From assembly GCA_039183205.1 (NCBI GenBank), contig JBCDBR010000006.1, positions 1-64,000 of the forward strand: 64,000 nt of DNA, given 5' to 3'. The translations under genes and the position numbers were made by a program. The notes under the pieces were generated by a model. It had not been told where the DNA came from, searched no databases, and was given only the letters and a program-made list of their open reading frames with translations. Shown here piece by piece: positions 35,243-44,159 of this stretch. Each line of letters starts with the position of its first letter. The stretch's first letter is position 1. Origin of the DNA: HKCCE3408 sp039183205 (GTDB lineage Bacteria; Pseudomonadota; Alphaproteobacteria; Rhodobacterales; Rhodobacteraceae).

Positions 35243-36913
35243 ATGGCGGTCATAGAACTGAACAACGTCTCGATGAATTATGGGGATACCCCGGTTTTGA
35301 GGGACATCAATCTCCGCGTTGAGGAGGGTGAATTCCTCGTCCTCCTCGGCTTTTCCGGAACCGGCAAAACCACGCTGATCAACCTCATGGCGGGTCTGGA
35401 GCTGCCAACAAAAGGAGAGGTTTTGTTCAAGGGCAACACGGTGACACAACCGTCGCCCGAACGCGGCGTTATCTTTCAAAGTTATTCGCTGATGCCATGG
35501 CTGACGGTGAATGGAAATGTCGGACTGGCCGTCGATACCTTGTTCGCTGGATTGTCCAGGGCGGAACGGCAAGCAAAGATCGATCACTATGTTGGAATGG
35601 TCGGCCTGAGCCATGCCGCGACACGACGTCCGGCGGAGCTCTCTGGCGGCATGCGCCAACGCGTCAACGTGGCCCGTGCCCTCGCGATGGACCCTGAAAT
35701 GCTGCTCCTCGATGAGCCGCTATCGGCACTGGATGCGCTGACCCGGGCCAATCTCGCCGACGAGATTGAGCGCATTTGGGAGGCGGACAAAAAGACCTGT
35801 GTGCTGATCACAAATGACGTCGACGAAGCGATTTTGTTGGGCGACCGGATCATTCCACTAAACCCCAACGGCACACTCGCAGAACCCTTTGCGGTGAACA
35901 TTCCGCGGCCGCGCGAACGGTCTGTCATGAACCATGATGCCGAGTTCAAGCGCCTTCGTGCTGCGGTCACCACATATCTTATGGATGTTGGGATCGAGGC
36001 CAAGGTTGAGGGCAGCCGCACCCTGCCAGACGTCACACCGATCCACACTGTTCCCAAAGCGGTGGCCAATGCCGCGCAATCGGCGCTGGAGGAAAAGTAC
36101 CTCGAATTTTCTAAGGTTCACAAGGTGTACCCCACGCCGAAAGGTCCGCTGACGGTGGTGGAAGACTTCGGTCTGAAGCTGAAAAAGGGAGAGTTTATTT
36201 CTCTGATCGGGCATTCGGGTTGCGGGAAATCAACCGCGCTAACCATGGTGGCCGGCCTTAACGAAATTTCGAAAGGCGCAATCAAGCTCGATGGGCTTGA
36301 GGTTAAAGGGGCCGATCCGGAACGGGCCGTGGTATTTCAAGCGCCTTCACTGTTCCCTTGGCTCACCGCAAAGGAGAATGTCGCGATTGGGGTCGACAAG
36401 GTCTACCCCAAAGCCTCCCGCGAAGAGCGGCAGGATGTCGTTGAATACTATCTTGAGCGGGTGGGTCTTGCCGATGCGATGGACAAGCCGGCGGTCGATC
36501 TGTCCAATGGGATGAAACAGCGCGTCGGGATTGCGCGCGCCTTTGCTTTATCGCCGAAGCTGCTGCTTCTGGATGAGCCGTTTGGCATGCTCGACAGCCT
36601 CACCCGGTGGGAGTTGCAAGAGGTGCTGATGGAGGTCTGGTCGCGGACCAAGGTCACCGCGATTTGCGTCACCCATGACGTCGATGAGGCCATTTTGTTG
36701 GCCGACCGCGTTGTGATGATGACAAACGGCCCGCGCGCGACGATCGGCAAGGTCACACATGTGGATCTGCCCCGACCCCGCAGCCGAAAGGCGCTGCTGG
36801 AACATCCAGATTATTACAATTATCGCCAAGAGGTGCTCGACTTTCTTGAAGAATATGAGCACGGCGCAACGCCCAAGCCAAAACTGGCCAAAACGGCCGT
36901 CGCGGCGGAGTAG
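35243..36913 (+). CDS. nrtC: Nitrate ABC transporter ATP-binding protein with two nucleotide-binding domains
   Basis: 556 residues: two ATPase domains in one chain, as if NrtC and NrtD were fused without the NrtA-like tail. Domain 1 has Walker A GFSGTGKTT, signature LSGGMRQR and Walker B LLLDEPLSALD, but ITNDVDEA, with Asn in place of the switch His. Domain 2 has Walker A GHSGCGKST, LLLDEPFGMLD and VTHDVDEA, but LSNGMKQR as signature. The site built from domain 2 plus the domain 1 signature is canonical; the other looks degenerate. Energises nitrate import. Confidence 0.88.
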   Translation: MAVIELNNVSMNYGDTPVLRDINLRVEEGEFLVLLGFSGTGKTTLINLMAGLELPTKGEVLFKGNTVTQPSPERGVIFQSYSLMPWLTVNGNVGLAVDTLFAGLSRAERQAKIDHYVGMVGLSHAATRRPAELSGGMRQRVNVARALAMDPEMLLLDEPLSALDALTRANLADEIERIWEADKKTCVLITNDVDEAILLGDRIIPLNPNGTLAEPFAVNIPRPRERSVMNHDAEFKRLRAAVTTYLMDVGIEAKVEGSRTLPDVTPIHTVPKAVANAAQSALEEKYLEFSKVHKVYPTPKGPLTVVEDFGLKLKKGEFISLIGHSGCGKSTALTMVAGLNEISKGAIKLDGLEVKGADPERAVVFQAPSLFPWLTAKENVAIGVDKVYPKASREERQDVVEYYLERVGLADAMDKPAVDLSNGMKQRVGIARAFALSPKLLLLDEPFGMLDSLTRWELQEVLMEVWSRTKVTAICVTHDVDEAILLADRVVMMTNGPRATIGKVTHVDLPRPRSRKALLEHPDYYNYRQEVLDFLEEYEHGATPKPKLAKTAVAAE

Positions 36914-36918
36914 CCGCC

Positions 36919-37353
36919 ATGACCCCAGCAGAGATAGATCTCGTGCAAGGAAGTTTTGCGAAGGTCGTGCCGATCAAGGATCAGGCGGCGGCGCTGTTTT
37001 ATGCCCGCCTGTTCGACGTCGCACCGGACGTAAGACCGCTTTTCAAAGCCGATCTGAGCGAGCAAGGATCGAAATTGATGGCAACGCTTGGGGTTGCGGT
37101 CAATGGGTTGAAGGATCTTGAGGCGATCGTGCCAGTGGCCCAAGACTTGGCGCGTCGCCATCTCGATTACGGCGTGCTGGCAGAGCATTATCCGCTTGTG
37201 GGCGTCGCCCTTTTAGACACGCTTGAAAAAGGCTTGGGTGCAGATTTCACGCCAGAGACCAAGCGGGCTTGGGTCAAGGCCTATACCACGCTTGCCGGCG
37301 TGATGTGTGAGGCCGCTTACGGTGTCCAACCGGCTGCGGGACAAGCGCGATGA
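36919..37353 (+). CDS. Single-domain bacterial globin
   Basis: 144 residues, start 5 nt after nrtCD. Vitreoscilla-haemoglobin-like fold: LFYARLFDVAPDVRPLFKADLSEQGSKLMATL covers helices B to E with a Gln near the distal position. ARRHLDYGVLAEHYPLVGVALLDTL carries the proximal His (in RRHLDYGV). There is no reductase domain. In a nitrate/nitrite operon a role in binding or detoxifying nitric oxide is plausible but not shown. Confidence 0.85.
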   Translation: MTPAEIDLVQGSFAKVVPIKDQAAALFYARLFDVAPDVRPLFKADLSEQGSKLMATLGVAVNGLKDLEAIVPVAQDLARRHLDYGVLAEHYPLVGVALLDTLEKGLGADFTPETKRAWVKAYTTLAGVMCEAAYGVQPAAGQAR

Positions 37354-37360
37354 CGCGCGC

Positions 37361-37621
37361 TTATTCCCATTGCATCGCCTTTGGCAGAGCCATCAGCACC
37401 TTGATACGGTGTTCAAAGCCCGGCTTTGACGGCTCAAAAGGTAAGAAGACCTCACGCGGCACGCCAGCAGAGGTCGCCTTGCGGATCAGCCTTTCGCGCT
37501 TGATCATGAAGTCGACCGCCGCGCGTTGGTCATATCCGAATTCCTGGATCGAGATCATCCAGTCCAAATTGGGATCGTCGGCAACCTTTGGGTTCTGCCC
37601 CGATGCTGTTTCTTCACTCAT
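37361..37621 (-). CDS. Small conserved-looking protein of unknown function
   Basis: 86 residues from ATG 37621 on the opposite strand, between the globin and nirB. Charged and soluble: NLDWMISIQEFGYDQRAAVDFM, IKRERLIRKATSAGVPREVFLPFEP and a HRIKVLMALPKAMQWE end. No signal peptide and no known motif. It is convergent with the globin (7 nt apart) and divergent from nirB. The amino-acid composition looks like a real protein. I do not recognise the family. Confidence 0.5.
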   Translation of the reverse strand: MSEETASGQNPKVADDPNLDWMISIQEFGYDQRAAVDFMIKRERLIRKATSAGVPREVFLPFEPSKPGFEHRIKVLMALPKAMQWE

Positions 37622-37783
37622 GGCTTGCACCCCGAAATCGATACTGCCCGCCCGTTTGCCGGCAAGGCCCCACCTGCCTGGTGCTAACCCATCTGTTGTT
37701 AACGCGCGGATAACGACCGGAGCGAATTCGGCGCAGATCTTTGCCGTTGCCGAAATTCCCGATCTTTCGAGAAGGAACTTTAG

Positions 37784-37834
37784 ATGACCCGTCTCAGCAG
37801 GTACGTCCTCATGGCCGGAGGCGCCGATGCCTGA
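37784..37834 (+). other. Possible 16-codon upstream ORF overlapping the nirB start
   Basis: MTRLSRYVLMAGGADA, preceded by AAGGA at 7 nt, with its TGA 3 nt past the nirB ATG. It may couple translation to nirB or act as a leader peptide. nirB also has its own GGAGG, so the short frame may be chance. Confidence 0.3.
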
Positions 37835-40265
37835 TCGCCAAAAACTCGTTGTCATTGGCGCGGGCATGGCGTCCGGTCGGGTGCTGGAACACCTGACCGA
37901 GACCGCGCCCGGCGCTTTTGACATCACGCTTTTTAACGCGGAGCCACGCGGCAACTATAACCGCATCATGTTAAGTCCGGTCCTGGCCGGCGAAAAGACA
38001 TATGACGACATCGTCACACATGATCAGGATTGGTATGACAGCCACGAGATCACATGTCGGTTCGGTGAAAAGGTCCTGCGCATCGATCGGTCCGCCAAGA
38101 TTGTCGAGGGTGAACACGGGCCGGTTCCTTACGACAAGCTCGTCTTGGGCATGGGCTCAAACCCCTTCATTATCCCGCTTCCGGGCCATGATTTGGATGG
38201 CGTGATCGCCTACCGCGATCTTGAAGACACCCAGCGCATGATGGCCATGGGCAAAGGTCAAAAGGTCGTCGTCATCGGCGGCGGACTTTTGGGCCTGGAG
38301 GCCGCGGCCGGCATGGCCGCACGCGGCGTGGATGTGACCGTTGTGCACATCATGGGCCACCTAATGGAGCGTCAGCTGGATGAGGCCGCAGGCTACTTGC
38401 TGAAAAAATCCCTCGAAGGCAAAGGGATCACGATCAAGCTCGGCGCGAATTCCAAAGAGATCCTTGGCCAAGACGGCAAGGTGACCGGATTGCGGCTCGA
38501 TGACGGGACGGAATTGCCCTGCGATCTGCTGGTGATGGCCGTAGGTATACGGCCCAGCACGGCCTTAGGACGCGATTGCGGCCTGGCCGTCGGCAAGGGC
38601 ATCCATGTTGACGATCAGATGATCACATCAGACGAAGATATTTTTGCCGTGGGTGAATGCGTCGAACATGATGGCGCGATTTTTGGCCTTGTCGCACCGC
38701 TTTATGAGCAGGCAAAGGTCGCCGCCCAAAGCCTGCTGGGCGAGACAGCCGCATTTGTGCAGAAAACCCTGTCGACCAAGTTGAAGGTGACAGGTTGCGA
38801 TTTGTTCTCTGCCGGCGATTTTGCCGAAGGCGAAGGCCGGGAAGACATCGTGTTCCGCGACCCCGCCCGCGGCATATACAAACGCCTCGTGATCGAAGGC
38901 GACAAACTTGTCGGTGCGGTGATGTACGGCGATACCGCAGACGGCAATTGGTTTTTTGGTCTGATCAAAGACGAAACCCCAATCGACGAGATGCGAGAGA
39001 CGTTGATCTTTGGTCCTGCCTATCAAGGGGAGGGCTCTGCGGACCCTTTGTCAGCCGTTGCAGCATTGCCGCTTGATGCGGAGATTTGCGGCTGCAACGG
39101 CGTCTGCAAAGGAACCATCGTTGACGCGATCAATGGCGGCGCATCCGATCTGGGAGCCGTGAAATCCACCACCAAGGCGAGCGCCTCTTGCGGCACCTGC
39201 ACGGGTCTGGTCGAACAGCTTTTGCAGGTCACGCTTGGCGACGCATTCCAAATGCCGACCGCACAGCCGATCTGCGGCTGCACGGATCTGACGCACGAAG
39301 ACGTCAGGCGTTTGATCAAAACGACGCCGCTCAAGAGCCAAGAGGCCGTCTGGCAGGAATTGGGCTGGTCTACGCGCAACGGCTGCCATGTCTGCCGGCC
39401 GGCGATCAACTTCTACCTGCTGGCCGACTGGCCATTGGAATACCAAGACGACCCGCAAAGCCGGTTCATCAACGAACGCAAGCACGCAAATATCCAAAAG
39501 GACGGGACCTTTAGCGTCATGCCGCGGATGTGGGGCGGAGTGACCACGCCGGAGGAATTGCGCGCAATTGCGGATGCGGCCGAGAAATTCAACGTACCAA
39601 CGGTCAAAGTCACCGGTGGCCAGCGCATCGATCTGCTGGGCGTGCGCGGAGAGGATTTGCCGGCCATCTGGGCCGATCTCAACCGCGCCGGCATGGTATC
39701 GGGCCACGCGTATTCAAAAGGCCTTCGGACGGTGAAAACCTGTGTGGGCACCGATCATTGCCGCTTTGGCACGCAGGACTCGACCGGTTTGGGCATTAAA
39801 CTGGAAAAGACACTCTGGGGCGCCTGGACCCCACATAAGGTGAAACTCGGTGTATCCGGCTGCCCACGAAATTGCGCCGAAGCCACCTGTAAGGATGTTG
39901 GGATCGTCTGCGTCGATAGCGGATATCAGGTGGGCGTGGCCGGGGCTGCCGGCATGGATGTCAAAGAAACCGAACGGCTCTGCGATGTGCCAACCGAAGA
40001 AGAGGCCATCGAGGTTACGGTCGCCTTCGTTCAGCTTTACCGCGAAAATGCGAAGTACTTGGACCGACCCTATAAATGGGTCGCCAAGGTGGGCCTCGAC
40101 TGGGTGAAGGACCGCATCGCCGATCTCGGCGAACGCCAGCGGCTGGTCGATGCCTTTGAATTGAGCCAAAGCATCTATCGCAAAGACCCCTGGGCCGAAC
40201 ATGCCGCCCAAAAGGCTGAAAGCTACCAACCGCTTGCCGATCTGACCCTAGAGGCCGCGGAATGA
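37827..40265 (+). CDS. nirB: Assimilatory nitrite reductase large subunit
   Basis: 812 residues, full length; ATG 37827 after GGAGG. Domain order: FAD/NADH oxidoreductase (LVVIGAGMASGRVLEHL; second site VVVIGGGLLGLEAAAGMAARG), two BFD-like [2Fe-2S] regions (CGCNGVCKG...CGTCTG near 420-460 and CGCTDL...CHVC near 480-515), then the sirohaem/[4Fe-4S] half with CVGTDHCRFG and GCPRNCAEATCKD (~640-690). It reduces nitrite to ammonium with NADH. First gene of the nirB-nirD-nasA-trpD2-cysG unit. Confidence 0.95.
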   Translation: MPDRQKLVVIGAGMASGRVLEHLTETAPGAFDITLFNAEPRGNYNRIMLSPVLAGEKTYDDIVTHDQDWYDSHEITCRFGEKVLRIDRSAKIVEGEHGPVPYDKLVLGMGSNPFIIPLPGHDLDGVIAYRDLEDTQRMMAMGKGQKVVVIGGGLLGLEAAAGMAARGVDVTVVHIMGHLMERQLDEAAGYLLKKSLEGKGITIKLGANSKEILGQDGKVTGLRLDDGTELPCDLLVMAVGIRPSTALGRDCGLAVGKGIHVDDQMITSDEDIFAVGECVEHDGAIFGLVAPLYEQAKVAAQSLLGETAAFVQKTLSTKLKVTGCDLFSAGDFAEGEGREDIVFRDPARGIYKRLVIEGDKLVGAVMYGDTADGNWFFGLIKDETPIDEMRETLIFGPAYQGEGSADPLSAVAALPLDAEICGCNGVCKGTIVDAINGGASDLGAVKSTTKASASCGTCTGLVEQLLQVTLGDAFQMPTAQPICGCTDLTHEDVRRLIKTTPLKSQEAVWQELGWSTRNGCHVCRPAINFYLLADWPLEYQDDPQSRFINERKHANIQKDGTFSVMPRMWGGVTTPEELRAIADAAEKFNVPTVKVTGGQRIDLLGVRGEDLPAIWADLNRAGMVSGHAYSKGLRTVKTCVGTDHCRFGTQDSTGLGIKLEKTLWGAWTPHKVKLGVSGCPRNCAEATCKDVGIVCVDSGYQVGVAGAAGMDVKETERLCDVPTEEEAIEVTVAFVQLYRENAKYLDRPYKWVAKVGLDWVKDRIADLGERQRLVDAFELSQSIYRKDPWAEHAAQKAESYQPLADLTLEAAE

Positions 40266-40591
40266 GCTGGATCGATATAGGGGCCATCGCCGATATCCCA
40301 ATTCGCGGCGCACGCATCGTGAAAACAGCGCGGGGCTGCGTCGCCGTGTTTCGCACGAACACAACCGAAGTGTTCGCGACTGACAATCGGTGCCCGCACA
40401 AGGGCGGGCCGTTGGCCGAGGGGATCGTGCATGGTCAACGCGTGACGTGCCCGCTGCACAATTGGGTCTTCGACCTCAACACCGGGGCCGCCCAGGGCGA
40501 GGATGGCCAGATCGGCACTTATCCGGTTCGCGTGCAAGCGGGACGCATATTGATTGACGGCTCAACCCTGGCACGCCGGAGCGCCGCGTGA
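40262..40591 (+). CDS. nirD: Assimilatory nitrite reductase small subunit
   Basis: 109 residues, Rieske-type fold with CPHKGGPLAEGIVHGQRVTCPLHNW, keeping the C-x-H and C-x2-H pairs of an iron-sulfur Rieske centre (some NirD proteins lack them). Overlaps nirB (ATGA) and nasA (GTGA), so the three are translated together. Confidence 0.9.
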   Translation: MSWIDIGAIADIPIRGARIVKTARGCVAVFRTNTTEVFATDNRCPHKGGPLAEGIVHGQRVTCPLHNWVFDLNTGAAQGEDGQIGTYPVRVQAGRILIDGSTLARRSAA

Positions 40592-43200
40592 GCGAAACGC
40601 GGAGCACGTGCCCCTATTGCGGGGTCGGCTGCGGTGTCTTGCTGCGCCGCGATGGCACCAATGAGATCGCCGTGCGCGGTGACCCGAACCACCCGGCGAA
40701 TTTCGGGCGTCTATGTTCAAAAGGCTCGGCCTTGGCGGAAACCGTGGGCATGGCCCACCGCCTTTTGGCGCCTCAGATCGACGGCCGGCCCGCAACCTGG
40801 GACCGCGCCTTGCAGCACGTTGCGGACACGTTCCGCGCGACCATCGCGCGCCACGGCCCGGACAGCACGGCCTTTTACGTCTCCGGGCAGCTACTGACCG
40901 AAGACTACTACGTTGCCAACAAACTGATGAAAGGCTTCATCGGCTCGGCCAATATTGATACCAATTCCCGCCTTTGCATGGCCTCAACGGTCGTCGGCCA
41001 TCGCCGGGCTTTTGGAACCGATACGGTGCCCGGGACGTACGAGGATTTTGATGAAGCGGACCTGATCGTCCTCGTGGGCTCTAACCTCGCATGGTGCCAC
41101 CCGGTGCTGTATCAAAGGATCCTGGACGCACGGGCCAGCCGAGGCACCAAGATCGTGGTGATCGATCCCCGCCGAACGGCGAGTTGCGACGGTGCTGAGA
41201 TGCATTTGCCAATTCGGCCGGGGGCGGATGCCGCGCTCTTTAACCGACTGCTCCGAGACATCCATCGCGCAGATGCGGTGGATCCGTCTTATCTGGCCCA
41301 TACGCGCGGATTTGATGAAACCCTGTCGGCGGCCCACGCGGAGATCGGCGATATCGGTTTGTCCGAAGCCGATATTGACGCGTTTTGCCGGCTATGGATT
41401 GGCACCGAGCGGGTTGTAACTGTCTTTAGCCAAGGCGTGAACCAATCCTCGTCAGGTTCGGACAAGGTCAATGCGATCTTGAATTGTCATTTGGCGACTG
41501 GGCGGATCGGCAGGGCGGGCATGGGGCCGTTTTCCGTGACCGGGCAACCCAATGCGATGGGCGGTCGTGAGGTCGGCGGGTTGGCCAACATGCTGGCTTG
41601 CCATTTGGATCTGGAAAACGCTGAACACCGCGCCGCCGTCCAGGCCTTTTGGCGCGCACCGAACATGCCCAGCGCGCCAGGCTTGAAAGCGGTCGATATG
41701 TTCCGCGCGGTTAGCAACGGGCGGATCAAGGCGCTGTGGATCATGCACACAAACCCAGCCGTCTCGATGCCCGATGCCGACGCTGTGCGTGACGCTATCA
41801 AGGGCTGCGATTTCGTGGTGGTGAGCGACATTACAGGGCGGACCGACACGGCGCGCCTGGCCGATGTGCTTCTGCCCGCGACAGCTTGGGCGGAAAAAGA
41901 CGGGACTGTCACCAACTCGGACCGCACGATGTCCCGCCAGCGCGCGGTTTTGCCAGCCCCCAAACACGCGCGAGCCGATTGGGCGCAACTGGCCGAAGTC
42001 GGCCGGCGAATGGGCTGGCACGCCGAATTCAACTATGAAACGCCAGCCGAGATTTTTCGCGAGCATGCGGCGCTGTCCGGCATTGCCGGACGATTTGGGC
42101 GGGATTTCGATATCTCCGCACTGCGCGATCTGTCCGATGCCGCCTATGACGCCTTTGAGCCGACGCGCTGGCCCATTCGCGCCGACGGTAACGGCGACCG
42201 GTTCTTTGCGGACGGGCAATTCTATCATGCCGATGGCAAAGCGCGTCTGGTGCCCGTAACGGCAAAACGGCCAGCCGCCGCGCGTGACGCTGCCTACCCG
42301 TTCCGGCTGAATACCGGCCGGGTCCGGGATCAATGGCACACAATGACCCGAACGGCCTTGTCACCGCGGCTTTCGGCGCATCTGGCCGAACCTTTTGTCG
42401 AGATCCATCCTGCCGATGCGCGTCGCCTGGGCCTTGAGCATGCCGACCTCGCGCGGCTCAAAAGCCCAACGGGAGAGGCGATCTTGCGGGTGCGGATTAC
42501 CGATGCGGTGCAACGAAACCAGCTTTTTGTACCGATGCATTGGACAGCAGAGACGGCTCCGTCGGCGCGCGTCGACGCGCTGGTTCCTGCCGTCACTGAT
42601 CCGTTTTCCGGTCAGCCAGAAAGCAAGGCCAGCGTCGTCAATGTCGAGAAATTCCCGGCCTCCTGGTACGGCTTTGCAATCTCAACCGCGGAGATTGCGC
42701 CAAATTGTGCCTATTGGGCACGTGCCACGACTTATGCAGGTTCGCGGGCTGAATTGGCGGGCCAAGCACCGGTAGCCAATTGGGAAACCACCGCACGACG
42801 GCTGTTCGGGCTGCGTGGGGCCTTGGCGACGATCGTTGAGGACCGGGCCCGCGGAAAAGCCAGGGTGGCGTTTGAGCAAGACGGCGCGCTTGTGGCGGCA
42901 CTTTTTGTCTCACGCGAACCGGTTGCCGTGATGCGCGACTACCTCGCCGCGCAACCTGGCAAGCCCGCGCCGGGTATTTTGACCGGGCGGCCGCCAGCGG
43001 ATGTGCCCGATCCCGGCCCAACCCTTTGTTCCTGTTTTGGGATTGGCATCAACACGATCGTTGCGGCCATTGAAACAGGTGGCTTGATGAGCGTCGAGGC
43101 GGTTGGCGCGTCGCTTCAGGCCGGAACCAATTGTGGCTCGTGCCGACCAGAGATCGCATCCATTTTGGCATCACTTCGCGCCCAGGAGGCTGCGGAATGA
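40588..43200 (+). CDS. nasA: Assimilatory nitrate reductase catalytic subunit
   Basis: 870 residues; GTG start overlapping the nirD stop. N-terminal [4Fe-4S] motif CPYCGVGCGV with a fourth Cys in GRLCSKG, and the Mo-ligand Cys in NSRLCMASTV (~130). Later come GPFSVTGQPNAMGGREVGG and the substrate-channel region NTGRVRDQWHTMTRT. A C-terminal BFD-like [2Fe-2S] domain (~814-865, LCSCFGIGINTIVAAI...NCGSCRPE) marks the NADH-linked NasA class. Cytosolic; reduces nitrate to nitrite for NirBD. Confidence 0.94.
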   Translation: MSETRSTCPYCGVGCGVLLRRDGTNEIAVRGDPNHPANFGRLCSKGSALAETVGMAHRLLAPQIDGRPATWDRALQHVADTFRATIARHGPDSTAFYVSGQLLTEDYYVANKLMKGFIGSANIDTNSRLCMASTVVGHRRAFGTDTVPGTYEDFDEADLIVLVGSNLAWCHPVLYQRILDARASRGTKIVVIDPRRTASCDGAEMHLPIRPGADAALFNRLLRDIHRADAVDPSYLAHTRGFDETLSAAHAEIGDIGLSEADIDAFCRLWIGTERVVTVFSQGVNQSSSGSDKVNAILNCHLATGRIGRAGMGPFSVTGQPNAMGGREVGGLANMLACHLDLENAEHRAAVQAFWRAPNMPSAPGLKAVDMFRAVSNGRIKALWIMHTNPAVSMPDADAVRDAIKGCDFVVVSDITGRTDTARLADVLLPATAWAEKDGTVTNSDRTMSRQRAVLPAPKHARADWAQLAEVGRRMGWHAEFNYETPAEIFREHAALSGIAGRFGRDFDISALRDLSDAAYDAFEPTRWPIRADGNGDRFFADGQFYHADGKARLVPVTAKRPAAARDAAYPFRLNTGRVRDQWHTMTRTALSPRLSAHLAEPFVEIHPADARRLGLEHADLARLKSPTGEAILRVRITDAVQRNQLFVPMHWTAETAPSARVDALVPAVTDPFSGQPESKASVVNVEKFPASWYGFAISTAEIAPNCAYWARATTYAGSRAELAGQAPVANWETTARRLFGLRGALATIVEDRARGKARVAFEQDGALVAALFVSREPVAVMRDYLAAQPGKPAPGILTGRPPADVPDPGPTLCSCFGIGINTIVAAIETGGLMSVEAVGASLQAGTNCGSCRPEIASILASLRAQEAAE

Positions 43201-44159
43201 GCCTGGCTGAACACGTCGCAACCCTGGGACGTGGACCAGGAAGGTCACGGTCCCTGACCCGGGATGAGGCCGAAGACGCGATGGCGCTGATGCTCCGCCA
43301 AGATGCCGCGCCCGAGGCCGTGGGCGCGCTTTTGATGCTGCTCCGGATGAAAGGGGAGACAGCCGACGAAATCGCGGGGTTGTCGGCGGGCGCACAGAGC
43401 TCTTTGCGAGACATGCCACAGGTGGATTTGGACTGGCCGAGCTACGCCGCGGGTCGTAGCCGCGGCTTGCCCTGGTTTTTGCTGTCGGCACGGTTGGTGG
43501 CAAACGCTGGATACCGCGTGTTTTTGCACGGTTGGAACGGTCGCGACCAAAAGGTGCGCGACGGTTTGGCCGCGGCGGGGATCCCCGTCAGCACGAGCAC
43601 AGCTGACGCTGCCGAGGCGCTTGATCGTTGGGGCGTGAGTTACATGCCGCTTGAGACCTTGCATCCGACGCTCTTCGGCCTGCTTGATCTGCGCCGCGTT
43701 TTGGGCCTGAGGTCGTGCATTAACACGATTGCCCGTATGTTGAACCCGGGCATGGCCGCGGCCGGCGTCCAAGGCGTGTTTCACCCGTCATACCGGCTGA
43801 AACAGGCCGAGGCCGCCCAGATGCTCGGTTGGACTTCGTTGACCGTGATCAAAGGCGGCGGCGGTGAGTTTGAACGCCATCCAGGCAAAGCCGTGTCCGC
43901 CTATGGCTTGCGCCGCGGCGCCTTGGTCGAAACCGTCATGGCCCCGGTTGCACCCGAAGCCGTGCGCCTCGCCGACGGCCCCGCGCCGGATGCAACGCTG
44001 AAAACCGTATGGACCGGCGTGCAGGACGATGCGTTTGCCACCGCAATCATCTTGGGCACAGCGGCGCTGGCTCTGGACACTTTGGGCGCGGACAAACCCA
44101 ACCGTCTGGCCGCGCAGCTCTGGGACACCCGACTGAGCACCTCAAGGAGCGCTGCATGA
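43197..44159 (+). CDS. TrpD2/YbiB-like phosphoribosyltransferase-fold protein
   Basis: 320 residues, ATGA overlaps with nasA and cysG. The N-terminal helical domain (SLTRDEAEDAMALMLRQDAAPEAVGALLMLLRMKGETADEIAGL) is that of anthranilate phosphoribosyltransferase. But the GTGGD phosphoribosyl-binding loop is replaced by FLHGWNGRDQKV, and the region after it (SYMPLETLHPTLFGLLDLRRVLGLRSCINTIARMLNP) matches the TrpD2 subgroup. TrpD2 proteins bind nucleic acids rather than make tryptophan. Its fixed place in the nitrate operon suggests a linked but unknown role. Confidence 0.78.
   Translation: MSLAEHVATLGRGPGRSRSLTRDEAEDAMALMLRQDAAPEAVGALLMLLRMKGETADEIAGLSAGAQSSLRDMPQVDLDWPSYAAGRSRGLPWFLLSARLVANAGYRVFLHGWNGRDQKVRDGLAAAGIPVSTSTADAAEALDRWGVSYMPLETLHPTLFGLLDLRRVLGLRSCINTIARMLNPGMAAAGVQGVFHPSYRLKQAEAAQMLGWTSLTVIKGGGGEFERHPGKAVSAYGLRRGALVETVMAPVAPEAVRLADGPAPDATLKTVWTGVQDDAFATAIILGTAALALDTLGADKPNRLAAQLWDTRLSTSRSAA

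Noticed and set aside
41452..42339. 295-codon minus-strand frame inside nasA
   Set aside because: Shadow of the nitrate reductase coding sequence.
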